A stretch of DNA of 64,000 bases, taken from NCBI GenBank assembly GCA_963795435.1, contig CAWCHV010000006.1:1-64000 (forward strand). Direction: 5' to 3'. Below, piece by piece: positions 1 through 9,362 of this stretch. Position 1 is the stretch's first letter; the number at the start of each line of letters is the position of its first letter. A program made the position numbers and the translations under genes. The notes beneath the pieces are model-generated. The model ran no database searches. It was not told the origin of the DNA and saw only the letters and a list, made by a program, of their open reading frames with translations. The DNA comes from JAFKFI01 sp963795435. Its GTDB lineage: Bacteria > Pseudomonadota > Alphaproteobacteria > Acetobacterales > Acetobacteraceae.

Positions 1-25
1 GCTGGCGGGAGGACCGCCCGTTTCG

Positions 26-460
26 CTACTTGTTCATGTTCCAGATATCGGTGTCGAGCTTCCAGCCGTCGTGCTCATGCTTCCAGATCACGACGTATTT
101 GCCTTCCACCCTGACGATGTTCTTTTGCGCGTCGGGCGCGTCAAGGCTGAAGCGGCCGATCTCGCGGGCGGCGTCGCCGTAACGCTCGACGTCGGTGGCG
201 GTGAGCGACAGGTTCTTGTAGCCGCCCTCGATCGCGCCTTGCCACAGCGTCCGGATCGCCGCCCGCCCGCTCGCGATGGGGGCGCCGGGCGGCAGCGCGT
301 TGGCGTGTTCGGTGTACATCTTCGCGACGGCGGCGGCGTCGCCCTTGTTGAACGCCCGGCTGAACTGGTCGTTGGCGCGCTGGATCTCGGCCTTGAGGTC
401 CGCCGCGATCGCGGGAACCGACGCGGCCAACAACACGGCTGCGACGAGAGCGGCTTTCAT
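26..460 (-). CDS. Secreted NTF2-like (SnoaL/DUF4440) protein
   Basis: A 144-residue protein with a clear Sec signal peptide: Met-Lys, a hydrophobic Ala/Val/Leu stretch and cleavage after about residue 20 (AIAA). The rest fits the SnoaL/DUF4440 NTF2-like fold: an N-terminal helix (AEIQRANDQFSRAFNKGD), the AAAVAKMYTEHANALPPG segment and a final WKHEHDGWKLDTDIWN strand pair. Members are small cone-shaped ketosteroid-isomerase-like domains; many have no assigned reaction, and this one gives no substrate clue. A GGAAAG ribosome site lies a few bases upstream of the ATG at 460. It ends near the window edge with no operon partner visible. Fold assignment fairly sure, role unknown. Confidence 0.8.
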   Translation of the reverse strand: MKAALVAAVLLAASVPAIAADLKAEIQRANDQFSRAFNKGDAAAVAKMYTEHANALPPGAPIASGRAAIRTLWQGAIEGGYKNLSLTATDVERYGDAAREIGRFSLDAPDAQKNIVRVEGKYVVIWKHEHDGWKLDTDIWNMNK

Positions 461-526
461 GCGCGTCTTTCCATTGTTGGGCGCGAAAGCCTAGCCGGAA
501 CGTCTACGGTCCGCAATGATATCCGC

Positions 527-1507
527 TCAGGCGTTGCGGCGGTTCGGCAGCACCTCGGGGTTGACCACGTAGCCTGGGTCTAGCGTGCCATCGAACATGT
601 CGATGATGTTCTGCGCCGCGCGGATCGACATCTTTTCCATCGTCTCGACCGGGGCGGCGGCGACGTGCGGGCTGAGCACGACGTTGGCGAGCCTGAACAG
701 CGGATTTTCCGCCTGTGGCGGCTCCTGCACCAGCACGTCGAGACCCGCCGCCGCGAGCTTGCCGCTGGCGAGCGCCTCGGCGAGCGCGCCCTCGTCGACC
801 AGCCCGCCGCGCGCGGCGTTGATGAGCCAGGCGTCGGGCTTGAGCAGCGACAGCATCTCGCGATTGACCATCCGCCGGGTGGTGTCGCTCAGCGGGCAGT
901 GCAGGGTGAGCACGTCGACTTCGGGAAGTGCCGTGGCGATGTCGGTGACGGGGATGTGGCCGTCGGCGGCGATGCGCGGCGTCGGGAACATCGGGTCGCA
1001 GACCATCACGCGCATCCCGAACGCGGCGCACAGCCGGGCGACGCGCGTACCGATGCGGCCGTAGCCCACCACCAGCACGGTGCGGCCGGCGAGCTCGCCC
1101 ATCGGCCGCCCGCCGCGCTCGCGCCATTTGTTCGCGCGCACCAGTTGGTCCATCTCCACGGTGCGCCGCGCGACGGCGAGCATCAGTCCGAGCGTGTGCT
1201 CGGCGACCGCGAGGTCGTTGCCGCCATTGGTCACGCCGACGGCGACGTGGTGGCGGGTGCAGGCGGGAATGTCGATCGCGTCGTAGCCGACGCCGAAGCG
1301 GGAGATGATCTCGAGCTCGGGGGCGCGGGCGAGTTCGGCCTCGCCGACGCCTTCGAGCGCCACCAGCACGGCGTTCGATTTGCCGAGCGCCTCGGCGAAC
1401 TGCGCCTCGCTCGGCCGGGAGAGCTGGCTGAGCCGGATGTCCTTGCGCGCCTCCAAGAGCGCCATGCCGCTCGGGTGGAGGTTGTAGAACAGCGTGACGT
1501 TCTTCAT
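527..1507 (-). CDS. D-isomer-specific 2-hydroxyacid dehydrogenase
   Basis: A 326-residue NAD-dependent 2-hydroxyacid dehydrogenase of the SerA/GhrB family. The Rossmann dinucleotide site is VLVVGYGRIGTRVA, about residue 150. It is followed by the family pattern LTLHCPLSDTTRRMVN, the ARGGLVDE segment that carries the substrate-binding Arg, and SPHVAAAPVETMEK with the catalytic His. Expected reaction: interconversion of a 2-keto acid and a D-2-hydroxy acid. It has no C-terminal ACT domain, so it is not a classical regulated phosphoglycerate dehydrogenase. The start ATG at 1507 has a GGGAG ribosome site 8 bases upstream. It is divergent from leuA and shares a 300-base gap with it. Substrate not deducible. 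Confidence 0.88.
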   Translation of the reverse strand: MKNVTLFYNLHPSGMALLEARKDIRLSQLSRPSEAQFAEALGKSNAVLVALEGVGEAELARAPELEIISRFGVGYDAIDIPACTRHHVAVGVTNGGNDLAVAEHTLGLMLAVARRTVEMDQLVRANKWRERGGRPMGELAGRTVLVVGYGRIGTRVARLCAAFGMRVMVCDPMFPTPRIAADGHIPVTDIATALPEVDVLTLHCPLSDTTRRMVNREMLSLLKPDAWLINAARGGLVDEGALAEALASGKLAAAGLDVLVQEPPQAENPLFRLANVVLSPHVAAAPVETMEKMSIRAAQNIIDMFDGTLDPGYVVNPEVLPNRRNA

Positions 1508-1568
1508 CGGTCTGGCTCCCTCGCTCGGCGCGGATGCTGCGTCGGGCGGGGCCGCAAGGCAAGCCGGG

Positions 1569-1597
1569 TTGCATCGCTGGTGCCTCGGGTCTATACG
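1569..1597 (+). promoter_or_regulatory. Candidate sigma-70 promoter for the leuA leader
   Basis: TTGCAT (1569-1574) and TATACG (1592-1597) are separated by exactly 17 bases and lie in the otherwise G+C-rich gap upstream of leuA. A transcript would start near 1604, just before the Leu-rich leader frame. Pattern match only. Confidence 0.5.
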
Positions 1598-1648
1598 GTC
1601 GAAATGGTTCTTTGCGGCGCCCGACTGGCCTGCCGGACTGCCCGCACG

Positions 1649-1711
1649 ATGGTGCGGTGCTCCGCTCGCCTGCTCGCCCTCGGCCTCCTCCTTCGACTTA
1701 GCCGCCCCTGA
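1649..1711 (+). CDS. Leu-rich leader peptide of leuA (candidate)
   Basis: A 20-codon frame, ATG at 1649 to TGA at 1709-1711, encoding MVRCSARLLALGLLLRLSRP with seven Leu codons in twenty, clustered as LLALGLLLRL. It lies about 100 bases upstream of leuA, behind a promoter-like sequence and ahead of competing hairpins. This is the arrangement of ribosome-mediated attenuators of leucine operons: stalling at Leu codons would change the downstream RNA fold. An in-frame ATG at 1604 would give a 35-residue version and would coincide with the predicted transcript start, so translation could be leaderless. Neither ATG has a good Shine-Dalgarno, which leaves the start open. Confidence 0.55.
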   Translation: MVRCSARLLALGLLLRLSRP

Positions 1712-1774
1712 GCGCACCGCCTCGGCCCGCCGACGGCATCGCTTGGGGGGACCAACGAGGCGGCAAGCCGCCTT
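1701..1774 (+). promoter_or_regulatory. leuA: Candidate leuA attenuator (competing RNA stems)
   Basis: The segment 1756-1764 (CGAGGCGGC) has three exact partners. GCCGCC at 1701-1706, at the end of the leader peptide frame, pairs with 1759-1764. CCGCCTCG at 1717-1724 pairs over 8 bp with 1756-1763. GCCGCCT at 1767-1773 pairs with 1758-1764 as a tight 7-bp hairpin. These stems exclude one another, as in antiterminator/terminator switches. The last hairpin is not followed by a U run, so the way it would end transcription is unclear. Confidence 0.5.
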
Positions 1775-1811
1775 GAGGCCAGTGCCGTAACGAGATCCAG
1801 GAACCAGCCCC

Positions 1812-3386
<1,575 letters not shown>

Positions 3387-3396
3387 GGAGGCAAGC

Positions 3397-5532
3397 TCAG
3401 AACCGTTGCGTCAGACCCGCGAGGATGGTGCGCCGCAAGCCATATTGCGGCGCACCCACTCCAACGCCGGTGCCGTTGCGGATCTGATAGATCGTGTCGC
3501 CGATATTGAGCGCGTCCAGGCGCAGCTCGGTGCCGCGGCCGAAGCCCAAGTCGAGCTTCTGGACAACCGAGAGGTTCACCACGGCGTAGGTCGGCAGCGC
3601 GACGCCGTTCGGCACCGTGGCGGTGCTGGCCCGCAACCCGCTCTGCACCAGGAGATCGGCTGACAGCAGGGTCGGGTGCGTGGTCTCGCGGTTGAGCGTG
3701 TAGGCGACGCCGGCCGATCCGGTCCAGCGCTGGTCGTGGTCGAGATGGATCCAGTGCTCAGCGATGTAGGCGAGCTCGTCGGGGCCGAAGTTGAACTGCG
3801 ACGAGATGATGTCCTTGCCGATCGCGCGGGAGTAGGCGAGGTTGCCATAGACCGACCACGGGCCACGCTCGTAGCTCGCGGTGAGCTGTCCGCCGACGAT
3901 CTCGCCCTGCGCGTAATTGAAGGCGCTCAGGATGATCGGCGCGCCGAACTGCCCCTCGTCGATCAGGTTGCGCGAGTCCTTATAGAACGCGTCGAAGCCC
4001 AGCGTCAGGCCGGGTACGATCACCTGGCTGATCCCGGCGTCGAAATAGTTCGAGCGCTCTGCCTTCGTCTTGTCGTCCAGCGTGACCGCCGGCGCCGCGG
4101 TCGTATTGGCGAACAGGCCGATGCTCGTGGGTGAGACGAGCTCGAACGGCGGCGGGGCGAAGTAGCGCGAATAGCCGGCGGTGAGGGTCGTCGTCGCGGT
4201 CGGCTTCCAGACCACGTTCACGCGCGGGCTCAACTGGTTCTCGTTGGTGAACTCGTTCACGACGTCGAACCGCGCGCCGTAGTTGATCGTGACGCTCGGC
4301 AGGATGCGCCACTCGTCCTGGAGATAGACGCCGTACAGCCCGCCCGTCTTGCCGCCCCGGTCGCCGATGGAGATCGGGAGGTCCGTGGTCTGGACCCCGT
4401 TCGCATCGACCGGCAGCACCAGCGAGGTCGTCCTGAAGCTCTCCCGCTCCGCCTCCACGAGGAACCCGGCCCGGATGGTGTGGTGGTCGTTCACGCGCCA
4501 GCTTCCGTCCGCCTGCACCCCGCCGGCGCTGTCGGAGCGCGCGGCGTTCTGGGCGATCCCGTTGAACAGCAGATCGCCCAGCGGATCGGGCGAGAAGCGG
4601 AGGCTGCTGTAGCGGCCGAAGGCTGAGATCTGCACGTCGACATCGTTGATGTGTTTCTGAAGCGAGAGGATGGCGAAATCGGTGCGCTCGTTCTGGGTCT
4701 CGTTCAGCTTCGAGCTGTCGAAGCTGCTCACGCCGTTGACGGTCAGTCCGAGCTGTGGAGTCTGGCCGGGATTGTTCGGGATCTGGTACTGGCCGTTGAA
4801 GCCGCCGAGGATCAGGCTGATGCGCGTGTTCTCGTCGATGATGCCGGAGACGTAGGCGAGGCCGTGGAACTGGTCGGTGGTGTCATGGATCGCGCCGAAC
4901 TTGTAGGTCGGATTCTCGATTCCGCGGTCGTTGTGCAGGTAATCTCCGGTGACGAACCAGTCCACCGGTCCGCTGCGGCCGCCGTACGAAAAGCTCGGCT
5001 GCAACCAGTTCCAGCTGCCGCCGTACATCGTCAGGGCGGCGCCGGGATCGGTGATGCCGGTCTTCGTCTGGATGTCAACGACCCCCGCGGTGTTGAACCC
5101 ATACTGCGCGGGCAGCGCGCCGGTGATCAGCGACATCGACTGGGCGAAGCGCGATTCGATCGCCTGGCCGAACACCGAGAGGCCTTCCGGCAACTGCACG
5201 CCGTTGATGCGGTACTGCACGTTGGCGTGCTCGCCCCGGAGGTGGATCTGTCCGAAGCTGTCCTGCGCCACGCCGGGCGCCCGCAGCAGAACCTGGTTGA
5301 GCGGCGCGTTCTCTCCCTGTGGCACCGCCTGGAGCGCCTCGGGAGTGAAATCGTAACGCGTCGCGCCGAGGCTTGGCTGGATCTGCTGGCGCGCGACATC
5401 CAGCCGACGCGCAACCACCTCGACGTCGAGCGGCACGTCTCCCGGCGCGATATTGACCACCGGCGTGTCCGCCGCCTGCGCCGTACCCGCGAAGACGACG
5501 GCAAGCGAAATCGCCCCCCAACCCCGTACCAT
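3397..5532 (-). CDS. TonB-dependent outer-membrane receptor
   Basis: A 711-residue TonB-dependent receptor that would import a scarce nutrient across the outer membrane using the proton motive force relayed by TonB. Signal peptide residues 1 to about 20 (AGTAQA). The N-terminal plug domain contains LNQVLLRAPGVAQDSFGQIHLRGEHANVQYRINGVQLPEG-type segments (split here as LRGEHANVQYRINGVQLP), followed by a long beta-barrel ending in a C-terminal Phe (LAGLTQRF), the usual signal for barrel insertion. There is no STN signalling domain. The ATG at 5532 has GGGGGAA upstream. It is divergent from its own tonB, 63 bases away. The ligand cannot be deduced, because no siderophore, cobalamin or metal genes adjoin it. 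Confidence 0.92.
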   Translation of the reverse strand: MVRGWGAISLAVVFAGTAQAADTPVVNIAPGDVPLDVEVVARRLDVARQQIQPSLGATRYDFTPEALQAVPQGENAPLNQVLLRAPGVAQDSFGQIHLRGEHANVQYRINGVQLPEGLSVFGQAIESRFAQSMSLITGALPAQYGFNTAGVVDIQTKTGITDPGAALTMYGGSWNWLQPSFSYGGRSGPVDWFVTGDYLHNDRGIENPTYKFGAIHDTTDQFHGLAYVSGIIDENTRISLILGGFNGQYQIPNNPGQTPQLGLTVNGVSSFDSSKLNETQNERTDFAILSLQKHINDVDVQISAFGRYSSLRFSPDPLGDLLFNGIAQNAARSDSAGGVQADGSWRVNDHHTIRAGFLVEAERESFRTTSLVLPVDANGVQTTDLPISIGDRGGKTGGLYGVYLQDEWRILPSVTINYGARFDVVNEFTNENQLSPRVNVVWKPTATTTLTAGYSRYFAPPPFELVSPTSIGLFANTTAAPAVTLDDKTKAERSNYFDAGISQVIVPGLTLGFDAFYKDSRNLIDEGQFGAPIILSAFNYAQGEIVGGQLTASYERGPWSVYGNLAYSRAIGKDIISSQFNFGPDELAYIAEHWIHLDHDQRWTGSAGVAYTLNRETTHPTLLSADLLVQSGLRASTATVPNGVALPTYAVVNLSVVQKLDLGFGRGTELRLDALNIGDTIYQIRNGTGVGVGAPQYGLRRTILAGLTQRF

Positions 5533-5595
5533 CTCGAATTCCCCCGCGCTCGGAGACGATATAATATAACGCTCAAAAGCGGTCCAGGGGAGTGG
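5533..5595. promoter_or_regulatory. AT-rich divergent promoter gap, receptor/tonB
   Basis: The 63-base gap between the two divergent starts contains an AT-only island at 5559-5569, including a perfect TATAAT on the plus strand (5560-5565) and TATATTAT-like sequence on the minus strand. It stands out in this G+C-rich DNA and probably serves both genes. No Fur box or convincing -35 was seen. Confidence 0.4.
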
Positions 5596-6504
5596 ATGGA
5601 CGGGTTGGCGGCGGCTGATGGAGACTTGCGGTGGACGGCACCGTCGCCCGCGCCGAGCAGGCGGGGGGTGCGGAAGAGCGTCGCGGCATCGCTCTGCGGG
5701 CATCTGCTGATCGTTGTCTTGGTCGGCGTGATCGGCTTGCGGAGGATCGCGCCGGAACCCGCCCCTCCTGCCGTCGTCGCGATGGTGTTCGAGCCTGAGC
5801 AGCAGCCGGCGTCCGGGCCGACGTCGACATCCGGCGAACCGGTTGCGCCGGTGGCCGAGCCTTCCGAACCGCAATCCTCCCCGGAGGCTCCCGCCGCCCA
5901 GCCCGAACCGGCCCCGCCGGCGGCCGAGGCGGCACCACCGCAATCCTTGCCGGAGGTTCCCGCCGCTCAACCCGAACCGACCCCGCCGGCGGACAGCACT
6001 CAGGCTCTTGTCCAACCCCGGCCGGAGCCGCAGGTCTCACCGCCCGCGCCGGCAGCCGTCCCTCCGGCCAAGCCGCGCCCGGTGCGACCCATCCATCCCC
6101 GTCCGGTGCAGCGCCACGCGCAAGCCCCGGCGCAGGCGCCCTCAGAGGCTCTTTCGCCGAACCCGCCGGCGGCTGGCTCGAACGGCCAGGCCGCCGCACC
6201 GCCGACGCCGGGAGCCGCGGGACCGACCTTGGTGGCGCCCGGATGGGACAGCTCGCTTTCGGCCTGGCTCGCAGCTCACAAGAGCTATCCCGAGGAGGCT
6301 CGGCGACGTGGCGACGAGGGCAGCGTGACGCTCCGTTTCACCGTGGGTCCGGATGGGCGGGTGCTGGAGGTCGCCGTCGTGGGCGGGAGCGGAATCCGGG
6401 CGCTCGATGATGCGGCGGCGGCGCTCCTGCGGAACGCGACACTGCCGCCGCCTCGGCTGCAACTCACCCGCACGGTGCGTCTGCGCTATCACCTGGAAAA
6501 CTGA
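5596..6504 (+). CDS. tonB: Energy transducer TonB
   Basis: A 302-residue TonB. The inner-membrane anchor is at about residues 37-55 (SLCGHLLIVVLVGVIGL). A long Pro/Ala/Glu-rich periplasmic linker follows, then the C-terminal TonB fold from WLAAHKSYPEEARRRGDEG through VGPDGRVLEV to the final TVRLRYHLEN. It would couple inner-membrane energy to the divergent receptor. ATG 5596 follows AGGGGAG by only about 3 bases; TTG at 5605, in frame, would have better spacing, so the exact start is uncertain. No exbB/exbD is in the window, so the motor must be supplied from elsewhere. Identity is secure from the C-terminal domain. Confidence 0.9.
   Translation: MDGLAAADGDLRWTAPSPAPSRRGVRKSVAASLCGHLLIVVLVGVIGLRRIAPEPAPPAVVAMVFEPEQQPASGPTSTSGEPVAPVAEPSEPQSSPEAPAAQPEPAPPAAEAAPPQSLPEVPAAQPEPTPPADSTQALVQPRPEPQVSPPAPAAVPPAKPRPVRPIHPRPVQRHAQAPAQAPSEALSPNPPAAGSNGQAAAPPTPGAAGPTLVAPGWDSSLSAWLAAHKSYPEEARRRGDEGSVTLRFTVGPDGRVLEVAVVGGSGIRALDDAAAALLRNATLPPPRLQLTRTVRLRYHLEN
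5869..5992 (+). repeat. In-frame tandem repeat in the TonB linker
   Basis: Two similar 55-base units, 5869-5923 and 5938-5992, at a 69-base period (23 codons). Both encode a PEVPAAQPEPTPPA-like Pro/Glu segment. This is a recent in-frame duplication that lengthens the periplasmic linker. Confidence 0.75.
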
Positions 6505-6521
6505 GGCGGCGAGCCGGCTCA
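6502..6521. terminator. Hairpin between convergent tonB and lipoprotein
   Basis: TGAGGCGGC and GCCGGCTCA pair with one mismatch around a 2-base loop, overlapping the tonB stop codon. The following minus-strand gene ends at 6519. No U tract. Possible bidirectional terminator. Confidence 0.3.
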
Positions 6522-6779
6522 GTTATAGCCGTAGAACCGGCCATTCTGTCCGTAGGTCGGCACCATCGACGGAGCGTAACGATCGCCGAACCCGGCCGGC
6601 AGACCGGGATCTGGGATGATCGCGTCGGTCTCGGTCTCCGACGCATGGGACGGCAGGTCCGTGTGGGCGGTGCCCGGGCCGGTGATGCCGAGTTGCTGCG
6701 GCGTGTAGCCGCATCCGCCCAGGCCCGCGGCGGTCACGATTAGCAGGCTTGGCACGATGAACAAGCCTCGGCGGACCAT
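6519..6779 (-). CDS. Small lipoprotein, unknown function
   Basis: An 86-residue protein with a type II signal peptide: Met-Val-Arg-Arg, a hydrophobic core and the lipobox LGGC at about residue 22-25, so the mature protein should start at Cys and be lipid-anchored. The mature part (YTPQQLGITGPGTAHTD, then PDPGLPAGFGDRYAPS, ending GRFYGYN) matches no domain I can name. Start chosen at 6779 because AAGGAGC lies just upstream; a longer frame to 6854 would bury the signal peptide. It is followed upstream by another lipoprotein gene on the same strand, 75 bases away. Confidence 0.7.
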   Translation of the reverse strand: MVRRGLFIVPSLLIVTAAGLGGCGYTPQQLGITGPGTAHTDLPSHASETETDAIIPDPGLPAGFGDRYAPSMVPTYGQNGRFYGYN

Positions 6780-6854
6780 GCGGGCTCCTTGGAGGACGGC
6801 GCGGAGGCGATCCTGCGCGCGATCCGCGCCGTCTCCAAGCCCCGTGCTGGGCAA

Positions 6855-7112
6855 TCAGCGGTAATAATAGCCAGACGGCGGGGGCGCGCTCGGCGTGGTT
6901 GCGGCGCCGCCGACGGCACCAAGCGCGCCGCCGCCGAGTGCGCCGATCGCCGCCCCTTTGCCGCCGCCGGCGATCCCGCCGATCGCCGCGCCGGCCCCGG
7001 CGCCGAGCAGCCCACCGCCCACCGCCCGCTGGCCAGGGTCATAGGGATTGCAGCCGGCGAGCCCGAGTCCGAGCCCTGCCAGAACGATCGCCGCGGTGGC
7101 CTTTCGGTACAT
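6855..7112 (-). CDS. Glycine-zipper lipoprotein
   Basis: An 85-residue protein with a lipobox (LAGC, about residues 18-21), followed by NPYDPGQRA and a glycine-zipper stretch (GAGAGAAIGGIAGGGKGAAIG, given here in outline) of the kind found in small outer-membrane lipoproteins. Such segments can form membrane-embedded helices. GGGAGA precedes the ATG. It lies on the opposite strand from mreB and is separated from it by 172 bases that should carry both promoters. No specific role can be assigned. Confidence 0.75.
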   Translation of the reverse strand: MYRKATAAIVLAGLGLGLAGCNPYDPGQRAVGGGLLGAGAGAAIGGIAGGGKGAAIGALGGGALGAVGGAATTPSAPPPSGYYYR

Positions 7113-7284
7113 GCTGGATCTCCCTCAACCCGTGAATGACGAACCACCTAACGCACGAAAAGCGGAATGGTCGTGGCCGGATTACGGCGATCGCGGGGCG
7201 TTCGGGCCGCCTCGCCCCTTGTTAACCGGGGGCCGGGCCGCTAAGCCCTCGCGTCCCTCCGCCATCGCGAAAAGGTCAGGCCGG

Positions 7285-8328
7285 ATGTTTGCACGGCTGC
7301 TCGGCTTCATGTCCGCCGACATGGCGATCGATCTCGGTACCGCGAATACACTGGTCTACGTGAAGGGCCGGGGGATCGTGCTGGCGGAGCCGAGCGTGGT
7401 GGCGATCGCCGACGTTCGGGGCAAGAAGCACGTGCTGGCGGTGGGCGAGGAGGCCAAGCAGATGCTCGGCCGCACGCCGGGCAACATCTCCGCCATTCGC
7501 CCGCTGCGCGACGGGGTGATCGCCGATTTCGAGGTCGCGGAGGAAATGATCAAGCATTTCATCCGCAGGGTGCACAACCGGCGCGGCTTCGCCTCGCCGA
7601 TGATCATCGTGTGCGTCCCCTCCGGCTCCACGGCGGTCGAGCGGCGTGCGATCCAGGAGAGCGCCGAGAGCGCCGGGGCGCGCCGCGTGCTGCTGATCGA
7701 GGAGCCAATGGCGGCCGCGATCGGCGCCGGGCTGCCGGTCACCGAGCCTTCGGGCAGCATGGTGGTGGATATCGGCGGCGGCACGACCGAGGTGGCGGTG
7801 ATCTCGCTCGGAGGGATCGTCTACTCGCGCAGCGTGCGGGTGGGCGGCGACAAGATGGACGAGGGGATCATCAATTATATCCGACGCAACCATAACCTGC
7901 TGATCGGCGAATCCTCGGCCGAGCGGATCAAGCTCGACATCGGCGCGGCGTGCGCGCCGGACCATGACGATGAGGGGCCGTACCGCGAGGTGAAGGGCCG
8001 CGACCTGATGAACGGCGTGCCGCGCGAGGTGCTGGTCAGCCAGCGCCAGATCGCCGAGAGCCTCGCCGAGCCGGTGAGCGCCATTCTCGACGCGGTAAAG
8101 GTGGCGCTCGAGAATACGCCGCCGGAGCTTGCCTCCGACATCGTGGACAAAGGGATCGTGCTAACGGGGGGCGGCGCGCTGCTGTATCGTCTGGATCAGG
8201 TGCTGCGGAACGAGACCGGGTTGCCGGTCGTGGTGGCGGAGGAGCCGCTGCAATGCGTGGCCCTCGGCACCGGGCGGGCGCTCGAGGAGCTGAAACGGCT
8301 GCGCAACGTGCTGACGACGATGTATTAG
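7285..8328 (+). CDS. mreB: Rod-shape protein MreB (actin homologue)
   Basis: A 347-residue MreB, the usual length. It is a cytoplasmic ATP-binding actin-like protein that forms membrane-bound filaments and guides lateral cell-wall synthesis. Phosphate-1 motif DLGTAN at residues 16-21, phosphate-2 VVDIGGGTTEVAVI in the middle and the adenosine motif GIVLTGGGALL near the end. The ATG at 7285 is preferred to earlier in-frame starts because MFARLLGFMSADMAIDLG matches the family N terminus; its Shine-Dalgarno (AAGG) is weak. First gene of the mreB-mreC-mreD-mrdA-mrdB series, with a palindromic repeat inserted before mreC. Confidence 0.97.
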   Translation: MFARLLGFMSADMAIDLGTANTLVYVKGRGIVLAEPSVVAIADVRGKKHVLAVGEEAKQMLGRTPGNISAIRPLRDGVIADFEVAEEMIKHFIRRVHNRRGFASPMIIVCVPSGSTAVERRAIQESAESAGARRVLLIEEPMAAAIGAGLPVTEPSGSMVVDIGGGTTEVAVISLGGIVYSRSVRVGGDKMDEGIINYIRRNHNLLIGESSAERIKLDIGAACAPDHDDEGPYREVKGRDLMNGVPREVLVSQRQIAESLAEPVSAILDAVKVALENTPPELASDIVDKGIVLTGGGALLYRLDQVLRNETGLPVVVAEEPLQCVALGTGRALEELKRLRNVLTTMY

Positions 8329-8354
8329 AGGCGACCCACGGGGGCGGCTTGAGC

Positions 8355-8439
8355 GACCCCTCACCCCGGCCCTCTCCCGCAAGGGGAGAGGGAGAAGACA
8401 GCCCCCTCCCTTTGCGGGAGGGGGTTGGGGGAGGGGTCG
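8355..8439. repeat. REP/REPIN-like palindromic element, copy 1
   Basis: Two inverted arms, each a hairpin of the CCCTCTCCC/GGGAGAGGG type, flanked by outer arms CCCCTCACCCC and GGGGGAGGGG. It lies between mreB and mreC. Same family as 20024, 42217, 48625, 52283 and 59697. Confidence 0.75.
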
Positions 8440-8464
8440 GGCATGGGAGGCTCGGAGGAAAAGA

Positions 8465-9343
8465 GTGATCCGGCTGTCCATCCCGGCGCGGCAGGCTCTG
8501 GCGAGGCTCATTCTGCCGGTGCTGTTCGTGGCCGCGTTCGGCCTGATGCTGCTCGGCAAGGCCGACGCGCTGCTGGCCGAGCGGGCACGCATGGCGGTCG
8601 CGGACGCGCTGGCGCCGGTCTATGCGGTAATGGCTCGCCCGATCGCCCATTTGCGCGGCACCTTGGCGGAGGCGGACGACCTGGTCGCGATCCGCGCGGA
8701 GAACGCGCGGCTGCGAGACGAGAACGACCGGCTGCGGCGCTGGCAGTCGGTGGCGCTGGCGCTCGACGCGGAGAACCGACGGCTCAAGGCCAACCTCCAC
8801 TGGATCCCCGACCCCGCGCCCTCCTACGTCACCGCGCGGGTGGTGAACGAGGCGGGCGGGGTCTACGCGCGGGCCGTGCTGCTCTCGGTCGGGCCGAATC
8901 ACGGCATCACCAAAGGCCAGATCGCGCTCGACGAGCACGGGCTGGTCGGGCGGGTGACGGAGGTGGGGGCGCGGACCGCGCGGGTGCTGCTCATCACCGA
9001 TCTCAACAGCCGCATCCCGGTCATCCTGGAGAACAGCCGCGCTCGCGCCATCCTGGTCGGCACCAACGGGCCCCGCCCGCGGCTGCAGTACTGGACCGAG
9101 GGCAGCACGCCCGCAGAGGGCGAGCGGGTCGTCACCAGCGCCGAGGCCAATGTGTTCCCGGCTAACTTGCCGGTCGGCGTGGTGCATTACAGTGCATCCA
9201 AGGCGCCGGAAGTTGAGCCCGCGGCCCGGCTGGACCAGCTCGAGATCGTCCGCATTTTTGACTATGGCTCGCGGGGCATCGTGCCGCCCGAGGCGCCGGC
9301 CCGCACGCCCCCAGCCTCCACGCCCACGGCGGGCGTGCGCTGA
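8465..9343 (+). CDS. mreC: Rod-shape protein MreC
   Basis: A 292-residue MreC: short cytoplasmic N terminus, one membrane helix at about residues 15-31 (LILPVLFVAAFGLMLLG), a coiled coil (LVAIRAENARLRDENDRLRR) and a periplasmic beta domain with VGPNHGITKGQIALDEHGLVGRV-type sequence. It links MreB filaments to PBP2 and RodA in the periplasm. The start is GTG at 8465, supported by GGAGG at 8454-8458. The C-terminal ~20 residues are Pro/Ala/Thr-rich and probably disordered. It follows mreB after a 136-base gap filled mostly by a repeat. Confidence 0.94.
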   Translation: MIRLSIPARQALARLILPVLFVAAFGLMLLGKADALLAERARMAVADALAPVYAVMARPIAHLRGTLAEADDLVAIRAENARLRDENDRLRRWQSVALALDAENRRLKANLHWIPDPAPSYVTARVVNEAGGVYARAVLLSVGPNHGITKGQIALDEHGLVGRVTEVGARTARVLLITDLNSRIPVILENSRARAILVGTNGPRPRLQYWTEGSTPAEGERVVTSAEANVFPANLPVGVVHYSASKAPEVEPAARLDQLEIVRIFDYGSRGIVPPEAPARTPPASTPTAGVR

Positions 9344-9362
9344 GTGTGCTCGCCCCCGGGGC

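Noticed and set aside
3387..3396. Terminator between leuA and the receptor gene
   Set aside because: Only ten bases between the stops, and no hairpin with a U run there.
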